From: Anaerocolumna cellulosilytica
Lineage (GTDB): Bacteria; Bacillota; Clostridia; Lachnospirales; Lachnospiraceae
Length of the DNA: 64,000 nt
Direction: 5' to 3'
Assembly: GCF_014218335.1 (NCBI RefSeq)
Contig: NZ_AP023367.1
Span: forward strand, 1,055,501-1,119,500
The translations under genes and the position numbers were made by a program. Positions 54,325-63,301 of this stretch are shown here, piece by piece (positions within the stretch are counted from its first letter, which is position 1; each line of letters opens with the position of its first letter). A model generated the notes under the pieces. It was not told where the DNA came from, searched no databases, and was given only the letters and a program-made list of their open reading frames with translations.

Positions 54325-55248
54325 ATGAAGACATGTTTAGTATTAGGAGCAGGTGGATTTATAGGGAAAAACCTATGTAAACAACTTTCTAAAAAATATC
54401 GAATAGTTGCTTACGATATTTTTAGAAGCAGTGATTTGGAAGGTATTGATAATCTGGAAATGGTAAAAGGCAATTATATAGAAACACAGGATTTCACTGA
54501 AATATTAACTGGTGTAGATATAGTATTTCATCTTATTAGTACCACAATACCATCTGAGGACACAGATAATATTGAACGCGAAATTATAGAAAATGTTGTG
54601 CCAACAGTACGTCTCCTGAATAACATGGTAAAATGTGGAGTAAAAGATATAATTTTTTTCTCTTCAGGAGGGACAATTTATGGTGAAACTGGTAATCATA
54701 TTAATCAAGTATCTGATAAGTTGAATCCTATATGTAGTTATGGTGTGCAAAAAAAGACTATAGAAAGTTATCTTGAGTTTTTTGGGAGATGTCATGATAT
54801 TAATTATAAAATCGTGAGAATATCTAATCCGTATGGTATCGGACAAGATCCTACGAAACCTCAGGGAGTTATTCCTATTTTCATTTATAAACTACTAAAT
54901 AATGAACCAATTACTGTATATGGTGATGGAAATAATGAAAGAGATTACATATATATGGATGATTTAATTGATGCTTTACTAAAAGTTAGTGAATATAATG
55001 GAGAACAACATATTTTTAATGTTGGTTCAGGAAAAGCACATACACTACATGATATTATTGATATTATTATACAAAAATCCGGTATGAATTTTACCAATAT
55101 TATATATAAGGATATCCGTAAATGTGATGTCTCAAAAACTTTGCTAGATATAGGAGAAACGGAAAGTGAACTGAATTGGGTTCCACAGGTGGATATTGAA
55201 ATGGGAATATCAAAAGTTTTAGATTATTATAGTATTCGTAATATTTAA
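54325..55248 (+). CDS. NAD-dependent epimerase/dehydratase (SDR family)
   Basis: This 307-residue protein has CLVLGAGGFIGKNLCKQL, FFSSGGTIYGE and the catalytic Tyr-Lys in CSYGVQKKTIE, then VRISNPYGIGQDP and GDGNNERDYIYMDDL, the pattern of extended SDR sugar epimerases (UDP-glucose 4-epimerase type). Because rmlD is absent, it is one candidate for a 4-keto reductase acting on the RmlC product, though epimerase is more likely. GGAGAATG precedes the ATG. Confidence 0.85.
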   Translation: MKTCLVLGAGGFIGKNLCKQLSKKYRIVAYDIFRSSDLEGIDNLEMVKGNYIETQDFTEILTGVDIVFHLISTTIPSEDTDNIEREIIENVVPTVRLLNNMVKCGVKDIIFFSSGGTIYGETGNHINQVSDKLNPICSYGVQKKTIESYLEFFGRCHDINYKIVRISNPYGIGQDPTKPQGVIPIFIYKLLNNEPITVYGDGNNERDYIYMDDLIDALLKVSEYNGEQHIFNVGSGKAHTLHDIIDIIIQKSGMNFTNIIYKDIRKCDVSKTLLDIGETESELNWVPQVDIEMGISKVLDYYSIRNI

Positions 55249-55275
55249 AATGGAATTTGATGGAGGAAGTAAGAA

Positions 55276-56700
55276 ATGGTTTTTAGTTCAAATATTTTCC
55301 TTTTTATATTTTTGCCACTAACTTTATGCGGGTATTATTTACTCAATCAAAAGTTTAGGAATAGCTTCTTATTGTTAGCTAGTTTATTTTTTTATTTTTG
55401 GGGTGACCCCAAATTTATTTTAATTATGATAGTATCCATTGTATTAAATTATATTTTTGGATTACTCATTTATTACTCGCAACATAAAAGAATAAACAAT
55501 AAAATTAAAAAATTAATTTTGTTCTTAGCGATCATAAGTAATCTTGGCTTGCTATTTTATTTTAAATATTTAGATTTTTCCATTGAACTTTTAAATCAGT
55601 TATTTAATATGAATATTTCCCTAAAAAACATTGCTTTACCAATAGGAATTTCTTTTTTTACATTTCAAGGTATGACATATATTATTGATTTATATTGGGA
55701 GAAAGTAACTGTTCAGAAGAATCCATTAAAAATTGCTTTATATATATCGCTATTTCCACAATTGATTGCTGGACCAATAGTAAGATATCAGGATGTAAAT
55801 GAACAAATAGATAATAGGAAAGTTAGTATTGAAAAATTTTCAGAAGGAATCAAAAGATTTGTATTAGGACTTGGTAAGAAAACTATTATAGCTAACACTG
55901 TTGCATTTGTAGCAGATAATATCTTTAATCAGCCGTACAATGAGAATACGTTGGTTACTGCTTGGGTTGGGGCTTTATGCTATGCACTTCAGATTTATTT
56001 TGATTTTAGTGGCTATAGCGATATGGCGATTGGTCTGGGTAAAATGTTTGGTTTTGATTTTCTAGAGAATTTTAGTTATCCTTACATATCTAAAAGCATT
56101 ACAGATTTTTGGCGTCGTTGGCATATTTCATTATCTACTTTTTTTAGAGATTACTTGTATATACCATTAGGCGGTAACCGCAAAGGGAACGTATATGTCA
56201 ACTTATTTATTGTATTTTTCATGACAGGTTTATGGCATGGTGCCTCTCTTAACTTTATAGTATGGGGATTATGGCATGGAATTTTTATGTTATTGGAAAG
56301 AATAACAAGAAATTCATCTCTGTTAAAGTTTAAAATTCCAATTATAATTAAACACACTTATACATTACTAATAGTTATAATAGGGTGGGTATTTTTCAGA
56401 GCAGAAACATTGGAGTATGCTCTTGCCTATTTAGGGGTAATGTTTGGTATAGTAAAACCAGTGAATATAGGATATGACGTAATGTATTATCTAGATAATT
56501 TTGCTATATTTATTATTATAATTGCAATAATTGCGGCTACAGGTGTATTATCATATTTAGCCAATAAAATAGAAAAAAAGCATTCCAATCAACCTCTATT
56601 TAATTGTGTAAAGTTAGTATATATATCTTTACTTATGGTTATTTGTGTAATATTTGTTATGGCATCAACTTATAATCCATTTATATATTTTAGGTTTTAA
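55276..56700 (+). CDS. MBOAT-family O-acyltransferase (AlgI-like)
   Basis: This 474-residue polytopic protein matches the AlgI/DltB branch of membrane-bound O-acyltransferases: FSSNIFLFIFLPLTL opening, FFYFWGDPKF, DFSGYSDMAIGLGKMFGF, SITDFWRRWHISLSTFFRDYL and the catalytic His region MTGLWHGASLNFIVWGLWHG. It moves an acyl (acetyl) group across the membrane for attachment to the outer glycan. GGAGGAAG precedes the ATG. The partner transferase is the next gene, 12 bases downstream. Confidence 0.94.
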   Translation: MVFSSNIFLFIFLPLTLCGYYLLNQKFRNSFLLLASLFFYFWGDPKFILIMIVSIVLNYIFGLLIYYSQHKRINNKIKKLILFLAIISNLGLLFYFKYLDFSIELLNQLFNMNISLKNIALPIGISFFTFQGMTYIIDLYWEKVTVQKNPLKIALYISLFPQLIAGPIVRYQDVNEQIDNRKVSIEKFSEGIKRFVLGLGKKTIIANTVAFVADNIFNQPYNENTLVTAWVGALCYALQIYFDFSGYSDMAIGLGKMFGFDFLENFSYPYISKSITDFWRRWHISLSTFFRDYLYIPLGGNRKGNVYVNLFIVFFMTGLWHGASLNFIVWGLWHGIFMLLERITRNSSLLKFKIPIIIKHTYTLLIVIIGWVFFRAETLEYALAYLGVMFGIVKPVNIGYDVMYYLDNFAIFIIIIAIIAATGVLSYLANKIEKKHSNQPLFNCVKLVYISLLMVICVIFVMASTYNPFIYFRF

Positions 56701-56712
56701 AAGGAGAATATA

Positions 56713-58278
56713 ATGTCTAATGAAAAAATAAAAAAAGTATATGGTATTTTTTCAATTATAATATTTTTAATGATTATAGTTGCTCCTCTTGTCTTTATCA
56801 ATAAGAATGCAGATAAGATATCAATTGTTGAGAATAAAAAATTAGCTTCTTTCCCCCGAATTTATAATAGCGATGGTAAATTGAATTATACATTTCTTAC
56901 AGAGTTTGAGTCATTTATTGACGATAATATTGGCTTTAAAGAAGATGTTGTTATAGGCGATATAGCATTAAACTATAAAATTTTTAAAAAATTAAAAGTA
57001 CCAAATTTTATTATAGGTAAAGAAGAAAATTTATTTTATACAAGTGGTGGTGCGGATATTATAACGATACAAGGAAAAAATCTATTTTCAGATTCAAAAT
57101 TAGAGGAATTGAGTCAAGGATTTACATATATGAAAGAATATTTCGAAAGTAAAGGGGCTGATTTCTATATTATGACCATTCCAAATAAGGAAGAGGTTTA
57201 TCCTGAATTTTACCCTGATAGTATAAAAAATATTGTTTCTAAAACTAGGTTAGATTATTTGAGTGAATATATATTGAAAAGTACAGATGTTAACATATTT
57301 AATGTAAAACAAGAGTTAATAAACAATAAAAATGGTGAGATGCTATATTATAAAAATTATGACTGTACACATTGGAATATGAATGGTGCATTTGTAGGAT
57401 ATACAGAAATAATAAAGCAGTTAAGCAAAAAATATTCTAACTTAAAATGTTATGAGAAAGAAGATTTTGTTATTGAAACTTTAAAATCAAAAGGTGCGAT
57501 ATCACATTTAAGTGAGTTTAATATTCTTAATAAAGCAATGGCTTTTGATGATGAAATATTTAGTTATCATTTAAAAAAAGGATACCAGGCACAACAATCA
57601 GCGGAGATGCCAGAAGGGGTGGAAATAGATGTAAATGATAAATATTTCCATTATACAAATACAAATATAGAGAATGAACAGAGTATTCTCATTATTGGTG
57701 ATTCATACATTTATTCGTTCATATTACCTTTACTAGCAGAACATTTTAGTGAACTTTATTTTGTTAATTATACTTCAGCGCAGGAATTAATGAATCTTCA
57801 AAATATAGTACATGCGGATATTGTTTTATATGAATTTGTAGATAGGGCTTTTAATGCAGATATTAGTAAAAATTTAAATTATTTTAAAGATAATAGAGTT
57901 GAAAAAACTGATATTAAAGAATTATCGATAGTTGAGGATACACCTGTTTTAAATATTGATAGCCCACTTGCTGAAAATGGTGTATTATGGATTGATGCAA
58001 ATCAAATGAAACAAAGTATTATAGGCTGGGCTATTGATTCAAAAGCAGAAGCTCTAGCTAGTGATGTATATATGAAAGTAGGTGAAAGCTACTATAGAGT
58101 TAACTTTTTTGAAAGACCTGATCTGACATCCATAAAACAAGAATATTTAATGGCTGGTTTTTCGTTAGATATTCCCACAAATGAAATTATCAAAGCAGGC
58201 AAGGTTCAGTTTATTATAATTTCAAATGATGGAGTATATCAATATCAACCGGTAGAATTTATTATATCATCGAATTAA
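56713..58278 (+). CDS. DHHW/AlgJ-AlgX-like O-acetyltransferase partner
   Basis: This 521-residue protein has one N-terminal membrane anchor (about 10-30) and an extracellular SGNH-like domain: FESFIDDNIGFKEDVV, FYIMTIPNKEEVYPEFYP, the DxxHW-type DCTHWNMNGAFVGYTEI and the Ser motif ILIIGDSYIYSF. The last 110 residues form a separate beta-sandwich (ERPDLTSIKQEYLMAGF), a module also common in glycan-modifying proteins. It is the likely enzyme that places the acetyl group supplied by the MBOAT protein. Confidence 0.88.
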   Translation: MSNEKIKKVYGIFSIIIFLMIIVAPLVFINKNADKISIVENKKLASFPRIYNSDGKLNYTFLTEFESFIDDNIGFKEDVVIGDIALNYKIFKKLKVPNFIIGKEENLFYTSGGADIITIQGKNLFSDSKLEELSQGFTYMKEYFESKGADFYIMTIPNKEEVYPEFYPDSIKNIVSKTRLDYLSEYILKSTDVNIFNVKQELINNKNGEMLYYKNYDCTHWNMNGAFVGYTEIIKQLSKKYSNLKCYEKEDFVIETLKSKGAISHLSEFNILNKAMAFDDEIFSYHLKKGYQAQQSAEMPEGVEIDVNDKYFHYTNTNIENEQSILIIGDSYIYSFILPLLAEHFSELYFVNYTSAQELMNLQNIVHADIVLYEFVDRAFNADISKNLNYFKDNRVEKTDIKELSIVEDTPVLNIDSPLAENGVLWIDANQMKQSIIGWAIDSKAEALASDVYMKVGESYYRVNFFERPDLTSIKQEYLMAGFSLDIPTNEIIKAGKVQFIIISNDGVYQYQPVEFIISSN

Positions 58279-58405
58279 TTCAAGGTATTACTATAGAAAA
58301 GCACTGACTTTGAAGAAGATAAAAACTTTTCGAGTATTCACTTACATAAAACAGTGGTAATTTGTAAGGATTATAAAATTACTTGTTAAAAGATTAGGAG
58401 AGCAT

Positions 58406-61400
58406 ATGAACGATAAGTTAGACAAAATAAAAAGCAAGATAAAAGATTATATTCCCTATAATTCAAAAGTGGCATTGAAAAGTGCAGCAACTTCATTTGT
58501 TTTAGCTTTCCTCGGCTTTTTATTGTGTTATGTTATTTTTAGAGGAGGAACTCAACCATATCATGATATAGTAGTTGGAAATATTACTTTACCAGGAATT
58601 TATAAAAATATTGACTTTTATACTTATTATACTTTTATAATTACGTATTTAATTATGTTTTTTACACTAAATAGATATTATAATAAAAAGATAATACTAA
58701 ATGAAAACATTATTGAGATAAGCATGAAGTATATTATCATTGGTATATTGCCTGCATTTGCGATGTTGTTAATTAAGATCAATACGATACCAGCCTTTAA
58801 TTTATCTTTTTGTTTATATCTAATAACTGTAATAGTTGGATTAAATAAAACTAAAGTGAAGAAAGATAATATCTCAAAACTTGCATCGTCATGTTTTTAT
58901 ATATATCTATCTTCTGCAGGTGTCTTAGCTTTAACAGATTACTATTTACCCAATGTTGCAGATAGGGGTACAAAATATTTTGTGCCATTATTATGGATTT
59001 TATTATGCATTGCAGCTTATGTGATTTATCAATTTGCTAAGGGCAAATTTAAATGTTATGAAGATATAGCAGCGGATGTTATAACATCATTTACTCAGTT
59101 AATTATTCCATTGTGCCTATTCAGTCTAATAAATACACGTTATTTTTATCAAGGAGCAGAGTATATACCGGTATATTACTCGAGGCTAAAAAAAATAACA
59201 ATTGCATTAATTATTATACTTTTATTCATTAATATAATAACGTTAATAAGAATAATTTTGAAAAAAAGAAAGATAAACAGCCTATCCATCAGTACAGTTA
59301 TTTCTTTTACTTCAATTTGTATTTGGGATACAGGATATAATTTAGTTATTAACACTGATCAATTCCATACAGGAGAAACAGCTATTGTATATCAACAAAT
59401 CGTTGAAAAGGGACAAAAATGGGGCAGTGAGTTTGTGTCCGTTCTTCAAGGATTGGGTTTTTCTTTGTCATGGCTTAATAAGATTGTTTTTGGAGGCAAA
59501 TATTCAACTTATACACAAACTCAAAGTTTATTACTAGTGATAATGGCTGTAATAACTGCATTATTACTTTATAGTATTATTGAACATAAATTTTTGATTC
59601 TTTTAATTGCTCCAATTATGCCGTTGTTTTACATGAACAGAATATTCCTCATAGCAGCAGTGTTCCTGCTTTTATTAAATCCAAGGATAATAAAGAATCC
59701 GTTTAAATGGAGCTATTATTACATTTTGACTTGTATAGTTCATGTATGGTATCAACCGACATATGGTGGAGCAGTCGCAGCTTCATTTATTCCAGTAGTA
59801 ATACTTATTTGGTATAAAGCATTCAAAAATAATGATTTATTTGATATACATAACAAGAAGAATCGCTTTAAATTAGCAGCATTTTTATTAAGTGTAATTA
59901 TAATTGGTGTTTGCTGCATTCCTTTACTATATAATGCAATACATTTTTTAAAAGCAAATGGATATGAAACAATGATAGGTAATGGTGTTAGCGTTTATCA
60001 AACGTTGACTTATGAACCAAATTACCTCACAGGTTTCAAATTCCTTGATATAATCATACAATTTATTTTTAAATTTGGATCTGGATTAGCAGCATTTATT
60101 ATTATGCTTTATATGTTTACAAGATATGTTGTGAGGCAAAAAGATGAAATAAAATTAATACAGGGAGTAATATTAACCGTGTCAGCAACTCTTGCATATT
60201 TTTTGATGTTGCCATCTATTTTTACCAGAATAGATCCAGGTATATCAAGAATTGGTGGTACAAGTTTTATATTCTTTGGCTTTTTAGTAATTATATTAAT
60301 ATATATATATAGAAGTGAAATAGTATTTAAGCCCATTGCAATATTAATATGTGGTCTTTCTTTAAGTGCTTGCTTATATATGACATATCCTCCATATTTA
60401 CAAATCCATCAAAAAGCGAATAGTATTGTTAACATTCCGGACGATGCAATATATGTTAAGCCAGAAGAAACAGGTCTCGATAATCTGGGGTACGCTTTTG
60501 TTCAGGATGAACAATATATAAATGAAGCCATGGTTATTAATGAGATTTGTAATTATTTATTAAAAGAAAACCAGGCATATTATGATTTTACAGATAAAAG
60601 TATTTATTATCTACTAACTGATAATAAAGTACCAGGCCTGTATGTTTCGTCAATGATAGCGGCTAATGAAGTGATACAAACAGAGGTTATAAATCAACTT
60701 CAAAAAAATGATGTTCCATTAGTATTTATTAATAAACCATTAAGATATATGGGAATTAGTGAATCGTTAAGAAGCTACAGAATTTATCGGTATTTTATGG
60801 AACAGGATTATAGGTTTATAAAATATAAGGGATGTAATTTTTTGGTAAGAGATGATATAGATTTAACACCGGTACAAGATAATATTGAATTTCTTGATGC
60901 AAATAATATCATTGGTGTCTATGATAACCTCATAGATGAATCACTATATAACGCTAATTTGTTAGAAAAATTAACGCAAGAAAATATTAGTTTCGAGAAT
61001 AATATAACGCTTAACAATAAAAATATGTATATTTTCGGTAGTGATCCATATCTTGTTTTCGAGTCAAAAAGTCAAACAGAAATTGACAATATACAATTGA
61101 TAGAAATTAACCTAAAAACCAAACCTATTTCAGATATTGCTGGTCAATTATTTGTTAAGACAGAAAAGATAGATCATAATGAAACAAATACAATACATTT
61201 TAATATTAAATCGAACAAAATTTTAATACCGCTATATAAGTATGATCAGTTTATGCTTGATTCAAAACTTATAAATTTAAGACTTGATTTTGATAATGCG
61301 GTAGATGGAACAGACATTACTGTTGATAGCATAAAATTGTATGCACTAGATGAAAAACAAAAAACAAATTATAATCAACAGATTGAACAAATATCAATGA

Positions 61401-61873
61401 ATGTGACAGATAATAGACTTGATGATTCCTTTCATCAAATCAATTTAATGAATCTGCCTAGTCAATGGGGACAAAGTTTTGATCTTATGACTAAGAGATT
61501 TAAAGCAAGTGAAGTTGCTTCATGTGAACAAACGCAAGTGGAAGTAATCAATACATCAGTTAGCGTCCATTTCAATATGAATCAAATGGTACCGGGCAAT
61601 TTGGGTGAATTCTTGCGACTTAAGTTAGACTACGAAGATGAAAATCTAAGAAATGCAACGTTAATTGTAAAAGGGATTGATAAGAATGGAAATAATCTTA
61701 ATGAGGAGTTTCAATTTGTAACAATTAGCAGTAATCTGTTAATACCTATTGGTTCATCACCAAATTGTTTACAGGCTACAGAAATTACAGGCTTTGAAAT
61801 AATATTTGCACCTGAAAAAGACCCATATAAAGTTAAGATTGAAGAAGCTCAAATGTATCAATTAATAAAATAA
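58406..61873 (+). CDS. Large polytopic membrane protein of the polysaccharide locus
   Basis: This 1155-residue protein has about 14 membrane helices in residues 25-660 and a long soluble C-terminal part (about 670-1155) with at least one beta-sandwich-like module (IDNIQLIEINLKTKPISD). The helix count and an extracellular acidic/histidine segment (NTDQFHTGETAIVYQQ) suggest a GT-C-type glycosyltransferase or a polymerase, but no family motif is decisive. Preceded by AGGAG and a 127-base gap that may hold a promoter. No function assigned with confidence. Confidence 0.5.
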   Translation: MNDKLDKIKSKIKDYIPYNSKVALKSAATSFVLAFLGFLLCYVIFRGGTQPYHDIVVGNITLPGIYKNIDFYTYYTFIITYLIMFFTLNRYYNKKIILNENIIEISMKYIIIGILPAFAMLLIKINTIPAFNLSFCLYLITVIVGLNKTKVKKDNISKLASSCFYIYLSSAGVLALTDYYLPNVADRGTKYFVPLLWILLCIAAYVIYQFAKGKFKCYEDIAADVITSFTQLIIPLCLFSLINTRYFYQGAEYIPVYYSRLKKITIALIIILLFINIITLIRIILKKRKINSLSISTVISFTSICIWDTGYNLVINTDQFHTGETAIVYQQIVEKGQKWGSEFVSVLQGLGFSLSWLNKIVFGGKYSTYTQTQSLLLVIMAVITALLLYSIIEHKFLILLIAPIMPLFYMNRIFLIAAVFLLLLNPRIIKNPFKWSYYYILTCIVHVWYQPTYGGAVAASFIPVVILIWYKAFKNNDLFDIHNKKNRFKLAAFLLSVIIIGVCCIPLLYNAIHFLKANGYETMIGNGVSVYQTLTYEPNYLTGFKFLDIIIQFIFKFGSGLAAFIIMLYMFTRYVVRQKDEIKLIQGVILTVSATLAYFLMLPSIFTRIDPGISRIGGTSFIFFGFLVIILIYIYRSEIVFKPIAILICGLSLSACLYMTYPPYLQIHQKANSIVNIPDDAIYVKPEETGLDNLGYAFVQDEQYINEAMVINEICNYLLKENQAYYDFTDKSIYYLLTDNKVPGLYVSSMIAANEVIQTEVINQLQKNDVPLVFINKPLRYMGISESLRSYRIYRYFMEQDYRFIKYKGCNFLVRDDIDLTPVQDNIEFLDANNIIGVYDNLIDESLYNANLLEKLTQENISFENNITLNNKNMYIFGSDPYLVFESKSQTEIDNIQLIEINLKTKPISDIAGQLFVKTEKIDHNETNTIHFNIKSNKILIPLYKYDQFMLDSKLINLRLDFDNAVDGTDITVDSIKLYALDEKQKTNYNQQIEQISMNVTDNRLDDSFHQINLMNLPSQWGQSFDLMTKRFKASEVASCEQTQVEVINTSVSVHFNMNQMVPGNLGEFLRLKLDYEDENLRNATLIVKGIDKNGNNLNEEFQFVTISSNLLIPIGSSPNCLQATEITGFEIIFAPEKDPYKVKIEEAQMYQLIK

Positions 61874-61895
61874 GTTAATAAAAACTGGAGATGAA

Positions 61896-62249
61896 ATGAA
61901 AGTTAATAAAAAAGAATTATGTTTAGGTATAGTTATAATAATTTTATCATCATTTTCAACATGTATTGGCCAGTTAATGTGGAAATTATCTACGGATAAT
62001 GATACTTTATGGCTATACCTGATTGGTTTTGTTTTTTATGGTTTAGGAGCTTTGCTTATGATAATTGCATTTAAATTTGGAGAATTATCAATATTGCATC
62101 CTATGATGAGTATCGGTTATATATTATCTATTTTTATTGGGGCCACAATACTGCACGAAGCTATTACATGGAATCGAATTCTCGGTATAGGGGTGATTGT
62201 ATTAGGAATGTTTTTTTTAGGACACAGTGGTATGAAAGGAGAAGGTTGA
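61896..62249 (+). CDS. Small EamA/SMR-type transporter subunit (ArnE/ArnF-like)
   Basis: This 117-residue protein has four membrane helices of the small multidrug resistance/EamA type (SSFSTCIGQLMWKLS, FYGLGALLMIIAFKFGELSILHPMMSIGYI). With the next protein it resembles the heterodimeric ArnE-ArnF flippase that moves undecaprenyl-phosphate-linked aminoarabinose across the membrane. The linked lipid-sugar transferase gene supports a sugar-lipid flippase role. The stop and the next start are one base apart. Confidence 0.8.
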   Translation: MKVNKKELCLGIVIIILSSFSTCIGQLMWKLSTDNDTLWLYLIGFVFYGLGALLMIIAFKFGELSILHPMMSIGYILSIFIGATILHEAITWNRILGIGVIVLGMFFLGHSGMKGEG

Positions 62250-62250
62250 A

Positions 62251-62601
62251 ATGAATATTTTAATCCTTTCTATTTTAATTTTTATTATGACTGTTTCAGG
62301 TACTTTTGGAGCATTATTTTTTAAACGTGCTATAAATGGAAATGATGAAAAAATACAACTTATTAAGCTTATACTATCGCCTTACTTATATATTGGGGGG
62401 GCAAGTTATTTGTTAGGTGCATTCTTAAATATATATTTGCTCCGATTCATGGATTATTCAATATTATATCCAATGACATCACTTACATATATCTGGACTA
62501 TGATAGTTTCTTATAAGGTACTAGGTGAAAAAATGAATAAATACAAGATACTTGCTGTTTTCTTTATTATAGCAGGAATCATAATTTTAAATATAATGTA
62601 A
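62251..62601 (+). CDS. Small EamA/SMR-type transporter subunit (partner)
   Basis: This 116-residue protein has four membrane helices (ILIFIMTVSGTFGALFFKRAI, YLLGAFLNIYLLRFMDYSILYPMTS). It is homologous in plan to the preceding protein and probably forms a heterodimer with it. AAAGGAGAAGG, inside the previous gene, serves as ribosome site. Confidence 0.8.
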   Translation: MNILILSILIFIMTVSGTFGALFFKRAINGNDEKIQLIKLILSPYLYIGGASYLLGAFLNIYLLRFMDYSILYPMTSLTYIWTMIVSYKVLGEKMNKYKILAVFFIIAGIIILNIM

Positions 62602-62613
62602 GGGGACAACAAA

Positions 62614-63300
62614 ATGACAGTAGGATTATGTTTAATTACGTGGAATGAAATGACAGGCTGTAAGAATGATATACCTCAAATTGATAAAACTAAATTTGAT
62701 CAAGTTTATTGTATAGATGGTGGAAGTACAGATGGAACTGTTGAATATTTGGAAAGTCAAGGCATTAAAGTTTATAAGCAGACAAAAAAAGGTTTAAATC
62801 AAGCATGTATTGATGGTGTTAATTATTGTACTTGTGATGCTTTTGTTTTTTATCATCCGAAAGGAACTATTCCAGTAGAAGATATATACAAATTTAGAGA
62901 GCTTTTTGAAGAGGGCTACGACTTTGTTGTAGGAAGTCGAATGATGAAAGATTCGTATAATGAAGAAGATAGCAAATTAATACGACCTAGAAAATGGTTT
63001 GTGCTAGGAATGGGGTTATTAGCAAAGATATTATTTAAACGAGAAGGTAATACAATATGGGACACCCTTCACGGATTTAGAGGTATGACGGTAAAAACGT
63101 TCAAAATGCTCAAAATATCAAACTTTGATCCTTCCATTGATATAGAAATGGTATGTCGTAGTTATAAATATAAAGTAAAGCGTATTGAATTTCCAACTCA
63201 AGAAAGACCAAGGTTAGCAGGCGAAACACATTTTAAAGCATTTCAAACTGGTAAAAAATTATTAAAATATATATGGTGGGAAATGAGAAGAAAGGGTTAA
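62614..63300 (+). CDS. GT2 polyprenyl-phosphate sugar transferase-like (Dpm1-like)
   Basis: This 228-residue GT-A enzyme has VGLCLITWNEMTGCKND, DGGSTDGTVEYLESQGI and VVGSRMMK, as in dolichyl/undecaprenyl-phosphate sugar transferases, but the usual metal motif (D-A-D) is replaced by FYHPKGTIP, a clear deviation. There are no C-terminal membrane helices. It likely makes the lipid-linked sugar flipped by the two preceding proteins and used by the GT-C protein that follows. Confidence 0.8.
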   Translation: MTVGLCLITWNEMTGCKNDIPQIDKTKFDQVYCIDGGSTDGTVEYLESQGIKVYKQTKKGLNQACIDGVNYCTCDAFVFYHPKGTIPVEDIYKFRELFEEGYDFVVGSRMMKDSYNEEDSKLIRPRKWFVLGMGLLAKILFKREGNTIWDTLHGFRGMTVKTFKMLKISNFDPSIDIEMVCRSYKYKVKRIEFPTQERPRLAGETHFKAFQTGKKLLKYIWWEMRRKG

Positions 63301-63301
63301 T

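Noticed and set aside
61896-62601. Small multidrug resistance efflux pair
   Set aside because: The fold fits, but linkage with a lipid-sugar synthase and GT-C-like gene favours a flippase for lipid-linked sugar.
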